7,396 nucleotides of DNA from contig JAEXPG010000593.1 of NCBI GenBank assembly GCA_023447015.1, positions 1-7,396 of the forward strand, in the 5' to 3' direction. Source of the DNA: Verrucomicrobiota bacterium. GTDB lineage: Bacteria > Verrucomicrobiota > Verrucomicrobiia > Opitutales > Opitutaceae. Numbering within the stretch: position 1 is the stretch's first letter; the number at the start of each line of letters is the position of its first letter. Shown here piece by piece: positions 1 through 6,443 of the stretch. The position numbers were made by a program, and so were the translations under genes. The notes under the pieces were generated by a model. It saw nothing but the letters and a program-made list of their open reading frames with translations, was not told the origin of the DNA and ran no database searches.

Positions 1-1
1 C

Positions 2-868
2 CCGCCCGCCGCCCCCCCACCCCCCTCCCCCCCCCCCGCGGGGGCGCTCGCCGGCCGCCGGGCCATCATCCTCTCCGAGAGCGCCACCCTGCGGCACATC
101 CTCTCGGCCATGTGCCGGTGGTGGGGCGTGACCACCTGCGAGGTCGAACGGCCGGCGGCCGCCCTCGCGCTGCTGCGCAGCTCGACCGCGTGCGACGTTG
201 TCATCATCGATCGCCAGCCCGGTTCGACGGAGGAGACCCCGACCGACGCGACCATCCACGCGCTGCCTGGTCGCGAGAACCTCCCGGTCTTCCTGATCGG
301 ATCCGCCGGCGGCCCGTCCCTCTCCGGCCGCACCACCCGCATCGCCAAGCCGGTCAAACCGGGACACCTCAAGATCATGCTCCTGCAGGCCTTCGGCGCC
401 CCCGCCGAATCCATCGCGCCGCTCCAGCCTGGGTATATCGAATTCCCCAGCACACTTGGCCGCCGCATGCCGCTGCGCATTTTCGTTGCCGAGAGTGATG
501 TCGCAAGCCGGCGAACCCTGACCCTCCTGCTCGAGCGGCTCGGGTACGCCGCCGCCAGCAGCGACAGCGGCTCGGAGTCGCCCAACCGCCCCCTCCACGA
601 AAGCTACGACCTGATCTTCGTCGATGTCGGCCGGGCCGGTTCCGACAGCCGCGAACTTGCCCGCCAGATCCGCCGCGACTGCGCGCACCCCACCGTCCCC
701 TGGATCGTGGCCTGCACCACCGCGCCCGGCGCCGACACCCCGGACACCGGCCTCGACGGCGCCAGCAACGACCGCCTCCTCAAACCGCTGCGGGCGGAGG
801 CGCTCGTCGAAGTGCTCTCACGCGCCTACCGCGCCCTCCAGCAGGTCCAGGGGCCGATCATCGGCTGA
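2..868 (+). CDS. Hybrid sensor histidine kinase, C-terminal part with two receiver domains (5' truncated)
   Basis: The reading frame is open from the window edge, so the real start lies upstream; 288 residues are visible, counted from base 2. Residues 1-18 are a Pro/Ala-rich linker of the kind that separates the ATPase domain of hybrid kinases from their receivers. Receiver 1 covers about residues 20-140, with a phospho-acceptor Asp (codon 209-211) in the strand VVIID and the conserved Lys in IAKPVKP (codon 347-349). Receiver 2 runs from about residue 156 (MPLRIFVAES) to 280, with its Asp at codon 623-625 (LIFVD) and Lys at 782-784 (LLKPLR). Both are degenerate: the usual acidic pair reads SE in receiver 1 and ES in receiver 2, and the MPxMDG loop is lost. 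The likely role is a signalling relay inside the cytoplasm, with the sensor and kinase modules outside the window. The first internal ATG (110) falls inside receiver 1 and is unlikely to be the start. A stand-alone double-receiver protein is a less likely alternative. Confidence 0.8.
   Translation, partial: PPAAPPPPSPPPAGALAGRRAIILSESATLRHILSAMCRWWGVTTCEVERPAAALALLRSSTACDVVIIDRQPGSTEETPTDATIHALPGRENLPVFLIGSAGGPSLSGRTTRIAKPVKPGHLKIMLLQAFGAPAESIAPLQPGYIEFPSTLGRRMPLRIFVAESDVASRRTLTLLLERLGYAAASSDSGSESPNRPLHESYDLIFVDVGRAGSDSRELARQIRRDCAHPTVPWIVACTTAPGADTPDTGLDGASNDRLLKPLRAEALVEVLSRAYRALQQVQGPIIG
12..37. repeat. Poly-C tract in the kinase linker
   Basis: A near-homopolymeric C run interrupted only by A at 19 and T at 26, including an uninterrupted run of 11 C at 27-37. 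In the kinase frame it encodes mostly proline with one serine. It lies in the flexible linker before receiver 1. Such runs are prone to replication slippage and to sequencing error, so the exact length is uncertain. Confidence 0.7.
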
Positions 869-987
869 GGCGGCGACAGCACGCTTTTCCGCTGCCCAAA
901 CGATCTCCGTCCTTGCCTCGCCTTGCGGAGCGCGAAGATTGCTCCCGCGTCCATCCAGGAAACCTTCCGCCGAGCCGAAATACGCGT

Positions 988-1464
988 ATGCCCGTCCGCC
1001 TCGCCCAACTGTTGCATCCCTCCCGCATTCTCCTGCAAGTGCAGCAGAGCAAGCGCACCGCCGCGATCAACGAGGTCGCACGCCTGCTCGAGGGCCACCC
1101 CGACATCACCGACTACCCGCATTTCTACAACGAGCTCCTCGCCCGCGAGCGCCTCGACCCCACCTGCATCGGCAACGAGATCGCCCTCCCGCACGCCCGC
1201 ACCGAACACGCCCAGGCCATCGTCCTCGCCATCGGCCGCTGCCCCTCCGGCGTCTATTTCGAGAACTGCCAGCAGACAGTCCGCCTCATCTTCGTCGTCG
1301 CCACCCCCAAGTCGCAGCCCGGCGACTACCTCGCGCTCGTCGGCGCCCTCTGCCGTGTCCTCAAGGACTCGGCCGTCCGCGATGCGCTCATGGCCGCGCA
1401 GACGCCCGAGGACTTCATCCGCCCCCTTGTCGAGGCCGAGGCCCGCCTGCTCAACAAGGGCTGA
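988..1464 (+). CDS. PTS EIIA domain protein, fructose/mannitol/PtsN type (EIIA-1)
   Basis: A 158-residue cytoplasmic protein consisting of one PTS EIIA type-2 domain, close in length to PtsN (EIIA-Ntr). The phosphorylation signature is intact: LPHART, with the acceptor His at residue 69 (codon 1192-1194). It would receive phosphate from phospho-HPr or phospho-NPr. Around it are the expected helical N-terminus (NEVARLLEG), the core strand LIFVVATP and the C-terminal helices ending VEAEARLL. No EIIB or EIIC is visible, which favours a regulatory role over sugar uptake. The start at 988 (MPVRLAQLL) is chosen because it gives the normal family N-terminus; an in-frame ATG at 913 would add 25 residues of unlikely composition. 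No Shine-Dalgarno motif precedes either. It follows the kinase by 119 bases and precedes the CorA/MgtA genes. Its specific partner is not shown by the sequence. Confidence 0.88.
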   Translation: MPVRLAQLLHPSRILLQVQQSKRTAAINEVARLLEGHPDITDYPHFYNELLARERLDPTCIGNEIALPHARTEHAQAIVLAIGRCPSGVYFENCQQTVRLIFVVATPKSQPGDYLALVGALCRVLKDSAVRDALMAAQTPEDFIRPLVEAEARLLNKG

Positions 1465-1568
1465 GCCCTCCGCAATCGGAAGCGGACCGCGGGCCCTCGC
1501 ACGAGCCGCCCGTCCTGCTCCGGCACCGTGGCAGTCCGGCCCGAACCGCCCCGTTTGGGCATCGCGCG

Positions 1569-1589
1569 CCGCGGTCATCATCACCGCGG
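1569..1589. promoter_or_regulatory. Perfect 7-bp inverted repeat, possible operator or hairpin
   Basis: The arms CCGCGGT (1569-1575) and ACCGCGG (1583-1589) are exact reverse complements around a 7-base spacer. The site lies in the 206-base gap between EIIA-1 and corA copy A, 105 bases after the stop and 81 before the start. It could be a protein-binding palindrome or an RNA hairpin. A factor-independent terminator is less likely because no T-run follows directly; the nearest, TTTT, is more than 10 bases on. In a region this rich in G and C, a short palindrome can occur by chance. Confidence 0.3.
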
Positions 1590-1670
1590 AAACCCCGCGA
1601 CTGTTTTCCCCGCCGCGCCGCACCACCCGGCTTGCCTCGCGCCACACCGCGCGCACGATGGCGCCCGCGC

Positions 1671-2639
1671 ATGATCCGCTCGTTCGTCTTCAGTGAAGGC
1701 AAGCTTGTCGCCGGTGACCTCGAAGCCGAGGCCATGCGCATCGTCCGCGCCGACAAGGGACTCCACCTCTGGGTCGACCTCGACAACCCCACCGACGAGG
1801 AGATCAAGCTGATCCTCGAGAACGTCTTCCAGTTCCACCCCCTCGCCGTCGAGGACTGTGTCGCCCCCTCCAGCCTGCCCAAGGTCGAGGACTACGAGGA
1901 TTACCTCTTCATCGTCACCCACGCCGTCGACCTCTCGCAGAAGGAGAAGTTCACCACCACCGAGCTCGATCTGTTCCTCGGCAAGGAGTTCCTCGTCACC
2001 TTCCACCGCAAGCCGCTGAAATCCATCGAGTGGTTGGTCGAACGCTGCACCAAGGCCACGGGCGTCATCGCCCGCGGCCCCGATCGCCTCGCCCACGACG
2101 TCATCGACCAGCTGATCGAACGCTACACCCCGGTGCTCGACGAGCTCCGCGGCAAGATCGAGCGCATCGAGGCCCGCGTCCTCAAGGAACATGCCGAGGG
2201 CCTCACCGCCGACCTCCTCGAGGTCCGCGCCGAGCTCGCCGACCTCCGCCAGATCGTCCGCCCGCAGCGCGACGTGATCAACCGCCTCGCCCATGGCGAC
2301 AGCAAGATCATCCGCGCCGTCATGCTCCCCTATTTCCGCGACCTGCGCGACAGCCTCATCCGCCAGGAGGAGACCCTCGCCACCCTCGGCGACGCGCTCC
2401 TCGTCTCCTTCGATCTCTTCCTCAACAAATCCGCCAGCCAGGCCAACGAAGGCATCAAGGTCCTCACCGCCCTCACCGCCGTCACCATGCCGCCGATCCT
2501 CTTCGGCACCTGGTACGGCATGAACTTCGAGCACATGCCCGAGATCTCCAGCCCCTACGGCTACTGGGTCTCGTTGGGCGTGATGATCGTCGCGACCATC
2601 GGCATGTTCATCTGGTGCCGCCGCCGCGGCTGGATCTGA
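1671..2639 (+). CDS. corA: CorA family Mg2+/divalent cation channel, copy A (canonical GMN)
   Basis: A 322-residue CorA channel subunit, expected to form a homopentamer in the inner membrane that lets Mg2+ (and often Co2+) flow in. The N-terminal two-thirds is the soluble cytoplasmic funnel, with family-like stretches LGKEFLVTFHRKP (about 103-115), RGPDRLAHD (135-143) and LPYFRDLRDSL (219-229). A long charged helix lies at about 150-250. TM1 runs from about 264 and ends in YGMNF, with the selectivity motif Gly283-Met284-Asn285. The periplasmic loop keeps MPE (289-291), close to the family MPEL. TM2 is about 295-314, and the protein ends in the usual basic tail (RRRGWI). The start at 1671 (MIRSFVF) matches the start of copy B; the frame is open far upstream, but that stretch is Pro/Arg/Ala-rich and not CorA-like. 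No Shine-Dalgarno is seen. It pairs with copy B as a tandem duplicate. Confidence 0.95.
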   Translation: MIRSFVFSEGKLVAGDLEAEAMRIVRADKGLHLWVDLDNPTDEEIKLILENVFQFHPLAVEDCVAPSSLPKVEDYEDYLFIVTHAVDLSQKEKFTTTELDLFLGKEFLVTFHRKPLKSIEWLVERCTKATGVIARGPDRLAHDVIDQLIERYTPVLDELRGKIERIEARVLKEHAEGLTADLLEVRAELADLRQIVRPQRDVINRLAHGDSKIIRAVMLPYFRDLRDSLIRQEETLATLGDALLVSFDLFLNKSASQANEGIKVLTALTAVTMPPILFGTWYGMNFEHMPEISSPYGYWVSLGVMIVATIGMFIWCRRRGWI

Positions 2640-2645
2640 ACGATG

Positions 2646-2806
2646 GCGGACTTCGGAACGCGGATCGCGGAATGAGACACTCGCCCACCAAGCCCGCCCC
2701 CCCCAAGCGCCGACCTACCCCGGAGCGCGGTCGCCCCTGCCCCCACCGGATTTCCAGCGATCCAGCCGTCCAATCCGCAATCCGCATTCCGCACTCCGCA
2801 ATCGCT
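2646..2806. repeat. Inverted repeat built of degenerate heptamers between the two corA genes
   Basis: The left arm, 2646-2673, reads as four in-phase heptamers: GCGGACT, TCGGAAC, GCGGATC, GCGGAAT. The right arm, 2772-2799, reads AATCCGC, AATCCGC, ATTCCGC, ACTCCGC, followed by AATCGCT (2800-2806), which touches the ATG of corA copy B at 2807. The right arm is the reverse complement of the left at 23 of 28 positions by hand count, with a 98-base spacer between them. Transcribed as RNA, the arms could pair in a long stem that places the copy B start at its foot. Heptamers of this kind, as degenerate arrays between genes, look familiar from verrucomicrobial-type genomes; that link is from memory. 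The element could be a REP/MITE-like repeat, a transcript-processing structure or a terminator for copy A. Confidence 0.65.
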
Positions 2807-3775
2807 ATGATTCAGAGCGTCGTCTACCGCGACTCCAAGTTCGTCGCCGACTGCCCGCCGCCCGAGTCCCTCGCCGCCCTCCGGCAGGATCCGGCCGTCA
2901 TGCTCTGGGTCGACCTCGCCGAACCGACCGAGGCGGAGATCCTGCAGATCATGCAGGAGCTTTTCTCGGTCCACCCACTCACCATCGAGGACTGCCTGCA
3001 GGACTCGCCGCTCCCGAAATTCGAGGAGTACGAGAACTACGTCTACATCGTCGCCCACGCCGTCGACTATTCCCGTACCGAGAAGTTCACCACCGCCGAA
3101 CTCGACCTCATCCTCGGGAAGAATTTCCTCGTCACCTTCCACCGCCAACCGAACAAGGCCGTGCAGACCTGCCGCGAACGCATCCTGCGCACCCCCGGCG
3201 TCCTCGTCCGCGGCCCCGACCGCATCGCCCACACCCTCCTCGACCTGATCGTCGAGAACTTCCGCCCCGCCATGGACGAGTTCCGCGCCGAGATCGAGGC
3301 GATCGAGGAGGCGGTCCTCGCCCATAGCAAGCAACCGCTCGCCCAACGCATCGTAGACATCCGCGAGGATCTCACCGCCCTCCGCCAGATCCTCCGCCCC
3401 CAGCGCGAGCTCGTCGTCGCGCTGGCCGCCGGCCGCACCGGCTTCGTCCGCCCCAAGCTCCTGCCCTACCTGCGCGACCTCTCCGACGACCTCGTGCGGC
3501 TGGAGGAGCAGGTGAAATCCTGGTCCGAACAGCTCATCTTCGTCTTCAAGCTCTTCCTCAACCGCTCCAGCCACGAGACCAACGAGGGGGTGCGCGTGCT
3601 CACCGGCCTCACCGCCGTCGCCATCCCGCTGATGATCATCGGCAGCTGGTTCTCGATGAACTTCAAACACTCGCCGCTGCTCGCCTCCCGATCCGCCTAC
3701 TGGGTGGCGGTCTCCATCACGGTCGTCAGCACCGTCGCGCTCTTCATCTACCTCAAGCGCCGCAGATGGCTCTGA
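2807..3775 (+). CDS. corA: CorA family transporter, copy B (variant SMN motif)
   Basis: A second CorA-like subunit, also exactly 322 residues, aligning end to end with copy A without gaps at about 46% identity (148/322 by hand count). The cytoplasmic motifs are kept: LGKNFLVTFHRQP, RGPDRIAH, LRQILRPQR, LPYLRDLSDDL. The final basic tail KRRRWL is also present. The pore is different. The motif at 283-285 is Ser-Met-Asn in place of Gly-Met-Asn. The loop after it (KHSPLLASRSAYW) lacks the acidic MPEL-like element and carries Lys287 and Arg295. In known CorA proteins the GMN motif is essential for Mg2+ transport, so this copy may have other selectivity, act as a partner of copy A, or be non-conducting. 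The start at 2807 (MIQSVVY) is fixed by alignment with copy A and lies directly against the upstream heptamer repeat. The stop overlaps the start of mgtA. Confidence 0.92.
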   Translation: MIQSVVYRDSKFVADCPPPESLAALRQDPAVMLWVDLAEPTEAEILQIMQELFSVHPLTIEDCLQDSPLPKFEEYENYVYIVAHAVDYSRTEKFTTAELDLILGKNFLVTFHRQPNKAVQTCRERILRTPGVLVRGPDRIAHTLLDLIVENFRPAMDEFRAEIEAIEEAVLAHSKQPLAQRIVDIREDLTALRQILRPQRELVVALAAGRTGFVRPKLLPYLRDLSDDLVRLEEQVKSWSEQLIFVFKLFLNRSSHETNEGVRVLTGLTAVAIPLMIIGSWFSMNFKHSPLLASRSAYWVAVSITVVSTVALFIYLKRRRWL

Positions 3776-6390
3776 CCCGCGCTCCGCACCGTCCGCGCCC
3801 CACCGCTCCCGTGCCCGTCGACAACGTCCGCTTCACCCAGCCCGAGGCCGACCTGCTCCAGCAGCTCGGCACCACCGCCAACGGGCTCTCCGCCGAACGC
3901 GCCGCCGAGTTCCTCGACGAACACGGGGCCAACACCGTCGCCGCCGGCGGACGCCAGTCCGTCGTGATGGATCTGCTCCAGCGCTGCCGCAATCCGCTGG
4001 TCATCCAGCTGCTCGTCATCGCCACCGTCTCCTACGTCATGGGCGACCTGCGCTCGACGATCGTCGTCGGCGCGATGCTGTTCCTCTCCGTCTTCCTTTC
4101 GTACATCCAGGAGGCGCGCTCCTCCCGCGCCGTCGAGAAGCTCCAGAAGCTCGTCAAGACCACCGTCACCGTCCTGCGCGACCAGAAGGAGGTCGAGGTC
4201 CCGCTCGAGGAGGTTGTCCCCGGCGACATCGTCGTCCTCGCCGCCGGCAGCCTCATCCCGGCCGACCTGCGCATCCTCTCCGCCAAGGACTTCTTCGTCA
4301 CCCAGTCCGCCCTCACCGGCGAGTCGATGCCGGTCGAGAAGAACGCCGATGCCGCCCAGCCCGCCGACCGCCCCGCCTTCGAGTGCACGAACGCCTGCTT
4401 CATGGGCACCAACGTGCTGAGCGGCTCGGCCCGCGGCGTCGTGGTCGCCACCGGCGCGCGCACCTACTTCGGGTCGCTCGCCGAGAAGCTCGGCGCCAAG
4501 CGCGAGCTCACCAGCTTCGACAAGGGCGTGCACGGCTTCACCTGGCTGATGATCCGCTTCATGATCGTCATGGTCTCGGCGACGTTCCTCATCGTCGGCC
4601 TGACCAAGCACGACTGGGTCTCCGCCCTGCTCTTCGCCCTCTCCGTCGCCGTCGGGCTCACCCCCGAGATGCTCCCGATGATCATCACCGTCTGCCTCTC
4701 GAAGGGCGCGCTGATGATGGCCCGCAAGAAGGTCATCGTGAAGCATCTCCACGCCATCCAGAACTTCGGCGCGATGGACGTTCTCTGTACCGACAAGACG
4801 GGCACACTTACCCAGGACCACGTCGTCCTCGAGCGCTATGTCGACGTCACCAACCGCTCCTCCGAGGACGTGTTGCGTTACGCCTACATGAACAGCTTCT
4901 ACCAGACCGGCCTGCGCAACCTCCTCGACCGCGCCATCCTCGCCCACACCGAGCTCGACGTGGAGCGCGATTGCCGGAAGGTCGACGAGATCCCCTTCGA
5001 CTTCCGGCGCCGCCGCATGTCCGTCGTCATCGACTATGAGGACCGCCACGTGCTCATCTGCAAGGGCGCCGTCGAGGAGGTCGCCGCCGCCTGCGAGAAC
5101 TACCAGGTCGACGAGGACATCAACCCCCTCATCAAGCTCATCCGCGACGACCTCATGGACGAGTACCGCGCCCTCTCCGCCGAGGGCTTCCGCGTGCTCG
5201 CCATCGCCTACCGCGAGTTCGACCGCACAAAGCAGACCTTCTCCGTCGCCGACGAGTCCGAGCTCATCCTCCTCGGTTACATCGCCTTCTTCGATCCCGC
5301 CAAGGACACCTCCGCCCGCGCCATCGCCGCGCTCACCCGCTCCGGCGTGGCCGTGAAGATCCTCACCGGCGACAACGAGCTCGTCACCCGCAAGGTCTGC
5401 CACGATGTCCAGATGTCCATCACGCGCATCGTCACCGGCCCGCAGCTCGCCGCGATGGACGAGACCGCCTTCGCCCGAGAGGTCGACGAAGCGAACGTCC
5501 TCGCCCGCCTCACCCCCGACCAGAAGGAGAAGGTCATCAAGACCCTCCGCGCCAAGGGCCACGTCGTCGGCTTCATGGGCGACGGGATCAACGACGTCCT
5601 CGCCATGAAGGCCGCCGACGTCGGCATCTCCGTCGACACCGCCGTCGACGTCGCGAAGGAGTCCGCCGACATCATCCTCCTCGAAAAGAGCCTCCTCGTC
5701 CTCGAGGACGGCATCATGGAGGGCCGAAAGGTCTTCGGAAACATCATCAAGTACATCCGCATGGGCGCCTCCTCGAACTTCGGGAACATGTTCTCCGTCG
5801 TCGGCGGCGCGTACTTCCTGCCGTTCCTCCCGATGGCGCCGATCCAGGTCCTCGTGAACAACCTGCTCTACGACTTCTCCCAGGTCGGCATCCCGCTCGA
5901 CAACGTCGACCCCGAGTACCTCGACAAGCCCCGCCGCTGGAACATCAAGAGCATCCGGAACTTCATGATCTTCGTCGGGCCCATCAGCTCGATCTTCGAC
6001 TACGCCACCTTCTTCCTGATGCTCTACTTCTTCGGCGCGGCCGCGTTCTCCGCCGCCGGCACCTCGCTGGAGGAGAAGACATTCCTCGAGAAACTCTTCC
6101 ACACCGGTTGGTTCGTGGAGTCGCTGCTCACGCAGACGCTCATCGTCCACATCATCCGCACCCAGCGGATCCCGTTCTTCCAGAGCCGCGCCAGCAAGAG
6201 CATGCTCTTCACCACCATCGCCGTCATGGCCATCGGCTGCTGGCTGCCGTTCTCGCCGCTCGCGCATTTCCTCGGCCTGGTCCCGCTGCCCAAGGTCTTC
6301 TTCCTCTGGATGGCCGGCTTCCTCATCACCTACAGCGTGCTGACCCACACCGTGAAAATGTGGTTCCTGCGCCGCTTCGGGCTCGATTGA
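3766..6390 (+). CDS. mgtA: Magnesium-translocating P-type ATPase (MgtA/MgtB type, P3B)
   Basis: An 874-residue inner-membrane pump that uses ATP to import Mg2+, slightly shorter than enterobacterial MgtA/MgtB (about 900). Order of domains: Arg/Pro-rich N-terminus (1-20), M1-M2 (about 78-113), actuator domain with TGES (184-187), M3-M4 with VGLTPEMLP (Glu301), phosphorylation motif DKTGTLT with Asp343, nucleotide-binding domain with FDFRRRRMSVV and Lys433 in KGA, then LTGDN, GDGIND (605-610), and M5-M10. The MgtA signatures SSNFGN (Asn674) and YDFSQ (Asp703) fit the proposed cation site in M5/M6. The hinge after GDGIND reads VLAM where MgtA relatives usually have APAL. The start at 3766 overlaps the stop of corA copy B by 10 bases, implying translational coupling and no room for a Mg2+-sensing mgtA leader. 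An in-frame GTG at 3811 is an alternative start. MgtC is absent from the window. Confidence 0.95.
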   Translation: MALTRAPHRPRPTAPVPVDNVRFTQPEADLLQQLGTTANGLSAERAAEFLDEHGANTVAAGGRQSVVMDLLQRCRNPLVIQLLVIATVSYVMGDLRSTIVVGAMLFLSVFLSYIQEARSSRAVEKLQKLVKTTVTVLRDQKEVEVPLEEVVPGDIVVLAAGSLIPADLRILSAKDFFVTQSALTGESMPVEKNADAAQPADRPAFECTNACFMGTNVLSGSARGVVVATGARTYFGSLAEKLGAKRELTSFDKGVHGFTWLMIRFMIVMVSATFLIVGLTKHDWVSALLFALSVAVGLTPEMLPMIITVCLSKGALMMARKKVIVKHLHAIQNFGAMDVLCTDKTGTLTQDHVVLERYVDVTNRSSEDVLRYAYMNSFYQTGLRNLLDRAILAHTELDVERDCRKVDEIPFDFRRRRMSVVIDYEDRHVLICKGAVEEVAAACENYQVDEDINPLIKLIRDDLMDEYRALSAEGFRVLAIAYREFDRTKQTFSVADESELILLGYIAFFDPAKDTSARAIAALTRSGVAVKILTGDNELVTRKVCHDVQMSITRIVTGPQLAAMDETAFAREVDEANVLARLTPDQKEKVIKTLRAKGHVVGFMGDGINDVLAMKAADVGISVDTAVDVAKESADIILLEKSLLVLEDGIMEGRKVFGNIIKYIRMGASSNFGNMFSVVGGAYFLPFLPMAPIQVLVNNLLYDFSQVGIPLDNVDPEYLDKPRRWNIKSIRNFMIFVGPISSIFDYATFFLMLYFFGAAAFSAAGTSLEEKTFLEKLFHTGWFVESLLTQTLIVHIIRTQRIPFFQSRASKSMLFTTIAVMAIGCWLPFSPLAHFLGLVPLPKVFFLWMAGFLITYSVLTHTVKMWFLRRFGLD

Positions 6391-6443
6391 GGCAACGCCG
6401 CTGCGCAAGCTCGCCGGGCCGTTGAAGTCGACGGCGCTCTCCC

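Noticed and set aside
913..940. A sigma-70-like promoter TTGCCT with 16-base spacing to AAGATT before EIIA-1
   Set aside because: The -10 match is only about half of consensus, and such matches are frequent by chance; not strong enough to list.
624..1670. An N-terminal extension of corA copy A back to 624
   Set aside because: The frame is open but the translated stretch is Pro/Arg/Ala-rich, overlaps the kinase and EIIA-1 in another frame, and copy B shows that the family N-terminus is at the equivalent of 1671.
1465..1670. A Mg2+-sensing riboswitch (M-box or mgtA-leader-like) before corA-A
   Set aside because: I could not identify conserved M-box segments; only a short palindrome and GC-rich sequence are visible. 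A covariance-model search would settle this.
1581..2534. A 317-codon open frame on the - strand opposite corA copy A (and similar ones at 826-1656, 2561-3670, 6330-7202)
   Set aside because: Same compositional shadow effect; low-complexity acidic or Arg/Ser-rich products opposite clearly conserved + strand genes.
2030..2806. An N-terminal extension of corA copy B back to 2030
   Set aside because: It would overlap corA-A in another frame and read through the inverted repeat; the alignment with copy A places the start at 2807.
3748..6408. An 886-codon open frame on the - strand opposite mgtA
   Set aside because: Its product is a monotonous run of Asp/Glu/Gly/Val/Leu/His without family motifs, as expected from the complement of GC-rich coding DNA, and the + strand carries a full MgtA with all motifs.
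6391..6443. A terminator or promoter between mgtA and EIIA-2
   Set aside because: Only a 5-bp CAACG/CGTTG pairing and no T-run; the 53-base spacing fits read-through.
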